A stretch of 64,000 nt of DNA from Bacillota bacterium (GTDB lineage: Bacteria; Bacillota; Clostridia; Lachnospirales; Lachnospiraceae). Positions 63,162 to 64,000 of this stretch are shown here, piece by piece. The first letter of the stretch is position 1. Each line of letters begins with the position of its first letter. The position numbers were made by a program, and so were the translations under genes. The notes under the pieces were generated by a model. It was not told where the DNA came from and did not search any database. It saw only the letters and a list, made by a program, of their open reading frames with translations. The stretch is taken from positions 1-64,000 of the forward strand of contig JAEWHR010000152.1 of NCBI GenBank assembly GCA_023387655.1, read 5' to 3'.

Positions 63162-63177
63162 ATACCTTCCAAGGTAT
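63162..63177 (-). other. Stem-loop directly upstream of a Shine-Dalgarno
   Basis: Perfect 6-bp stem ATACCT/AGGTAT with a 4-base loop, 6 bases before AGGAGG of prmA. Confidence 0.5.
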
Positions 63178-63235
63178 AAAACAATCTGTCTCATACCTCA
63201 ATTCATTATGGAAGCTTATTCCATTCTATTTAAGA

Positions 63236-64000
63236 TTATTTTCCGAAAAATTTCTTTTTCTTCTCTTTTGTATCCTCAGAAGCATCCTCTGTTTTTTTAC
63301 CAGATACCGATTCTTCAAATTTCTTTAACAAGTCTTTTTGCTCATTATTAAGTTTAGTCGGAACTTGAACAACTAAAGTTACATAGTGATCTCCACGCAC
63401 ATCTTTATTACGTAAAGTAGGAACACCTTTTCCACGAAGACGTACTTTAGTGTCTGTTTGAGTACCTGGTTTTACTTCGTATAGGACATCTCCATCAACA
63501 GTACTGATTCTTACATCTCCACCGAGTGCTGCTTGAGTAAATGTCATTGGTGCTGTAGAGTAAATATCGTAGTCTTGTCTCTGGAAGATTGGATGTCTGC
63601 TAACATTTACTTCCACTAATAAGTCACCACGTTCTCCACCGTTGGTTCCAGGTTCTCCTTTACCACGGATACGAATACTTTGGCCATTATCAATACCTGC
63701 CGGAACAGTAACTTGAATCTTTTTCTTTCGGCTGATATAACCGCTACCATAACAATCAGAACATTTTTCCTTGATGATTTTACCAGTACCACGACAATCT
63801 GGACATGTTTGGACATTTCGAACCATTCCAAACAAAGATTGTTGAGTAAAGGTTACCTGTCCTTTACCATTACACTTTTGGCATGTTTCCGGTGTGCTAC
63901 CAGGTTTTGCACCAGAACCATGACAAGTTTCACATTCATCTTTTAATGACAATTCAAGTTCCTTCTCACAGCCAAATACAGCTTCTTCAAAGGTTATACG
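63236..64000 (-). CDS. dnaJ: Chaperone DnaJ (3' part, N-terminus outside window)
   Basis: 255 codons open to the window edge. Reading starts with RITFEEAVFGCEKELEL, then the zinc-finger repeats (CETCHGSG, CQKCNGKG, CPDCRGTG, CSDCYGSG) and the C-terminal substrate-binding domains ending with a charged tail. The J domain and Gly/Phe region lie beyond 64000. DnaJ stimulates DnaK. A frame starting at 63952 would start inside the coding sequence and is not the true start. Confidence 0.95.
   Translation of the reverse strand, partial: RITFEEAVFGCEKELELSLKDECETCHGSGAKPGSTPETCQKCNGKGQVTFTQQSLFGMVRNVQTCPDCRGTGKIIKEKCSDCYGSGYISRKKKIQVTVPAGIDNGQSIRIRGKGEPGTNGGERGDLLVEVNVSRHPIFQRQDYDIYSTAPMTFTQAALGGDVRISTVDGDVLYEVKPGTQTDTKVRLRGKGVPTLRNKDVRGDHYVTLVVQVPTKLNNEQKDLLKKFEESVSGKKTEDASEDTKEKKKKFFGK

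Noticed and set aside
1..64000. tRNA, rRNA, insertion sequences, prophage genes
   Set aside because: Looked for on both strands by eye; no tRNA-like cloverleaf, transposase, integrase or phage protein was seen.

Overview
The window looks like the chromosome of a low-GC, spore-forming, plant-polysaccharide-degrading clostridium of the Lachnospiraceae, close to Clostridium (Lachnoclostridium) phytofermentans. This is inferred from AT-rich DNA, strong AGGAGG-type ribosome binding sites, sigma-K and a SpoIID protein, clostridial gene order (dnaJ-prmA-rsmE; mtaB-ireB-ruvX-DUF1292-fur-rnj-mltG-trmR-trhP), and a Roseburia-like mannan pathway. Almost all genes are on the minus strand, so operons read right to left. 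I saw no tRNA, rRNA, CRISPR, phage or insertion sequence.

Layout. 1-8.7 kb: flavin oxidase, phosphodiesterase, two exported wall or polysaccharide proteins (GHL10 and an 875-residue amidase), a TtcA-like tRNA thiolase and an orphan FliD-like protein. 8.8-37.7 kb: a large beta-mannan utilisation locus. 38-43.5 kb: niacin ECF transporter NiaX with a NiaR-type operator, queA, SpoIID-like protein, small membrane proteins, signal peptidase I. 43.6-46.4 kb: pyrE, pyrD, pyrK. 46.4-49.3 kb: DUF3793, an M23 peptidase and sigK. 49.4-58.2 kb: a conserved RNA and tRNA modification/housekeeping cluster. 58.5-64 kb: a His-less HPr-like protein, thiI with its cysteine desulfurase, rsmE, prmA and the 3' part of dnaJ.

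How the mannan locus works (inference from families). The GH26 lipoprotein cuts mannan at the surface. CE17-like SGNH esterases remove acetyl groups. A 1003-residue CBM/solute-binding fusion and a conventional lipoprotein SBP capture oligosaccharides for two CUT1 permease pairs; no ATPase gene is present, so a shared MsiK-type ATPase elsewhere is expected. Inside the cell, GH130_2 shortens mannooligosaccharides by phosphorolysis. The AGE-family epimerase converts mannobiose to mannosyl-glucose, GH130_1 phosphorolyses that to mannose-1-phosphate and glucose, and the phosphohexomutase yields mannose-6-phosphate. A LacI regulator sits at the head of the locus next to palindromic operator candidates.

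Most interesting to me: (i) a lipoprotein with three modules at an exact 130-residue period; (ii) the CBM-SBP fusion transporter with its YesL, NHL, Yip1 and DUF5696 companions; (iii) five consecutive stem-loops between the SGNH esterase and the epimerase; (iv) small stem-loops recurring just upstream of Shine-Dalgarno sequences in many genes; (v) an HPr homologue that lost His15 but kept the regulatory serine, behind a structured leader. Start codons were often moved inward because the longest ORF starts at an ATG inside the Shine-Dalgarno sequence (ATGGAGG).
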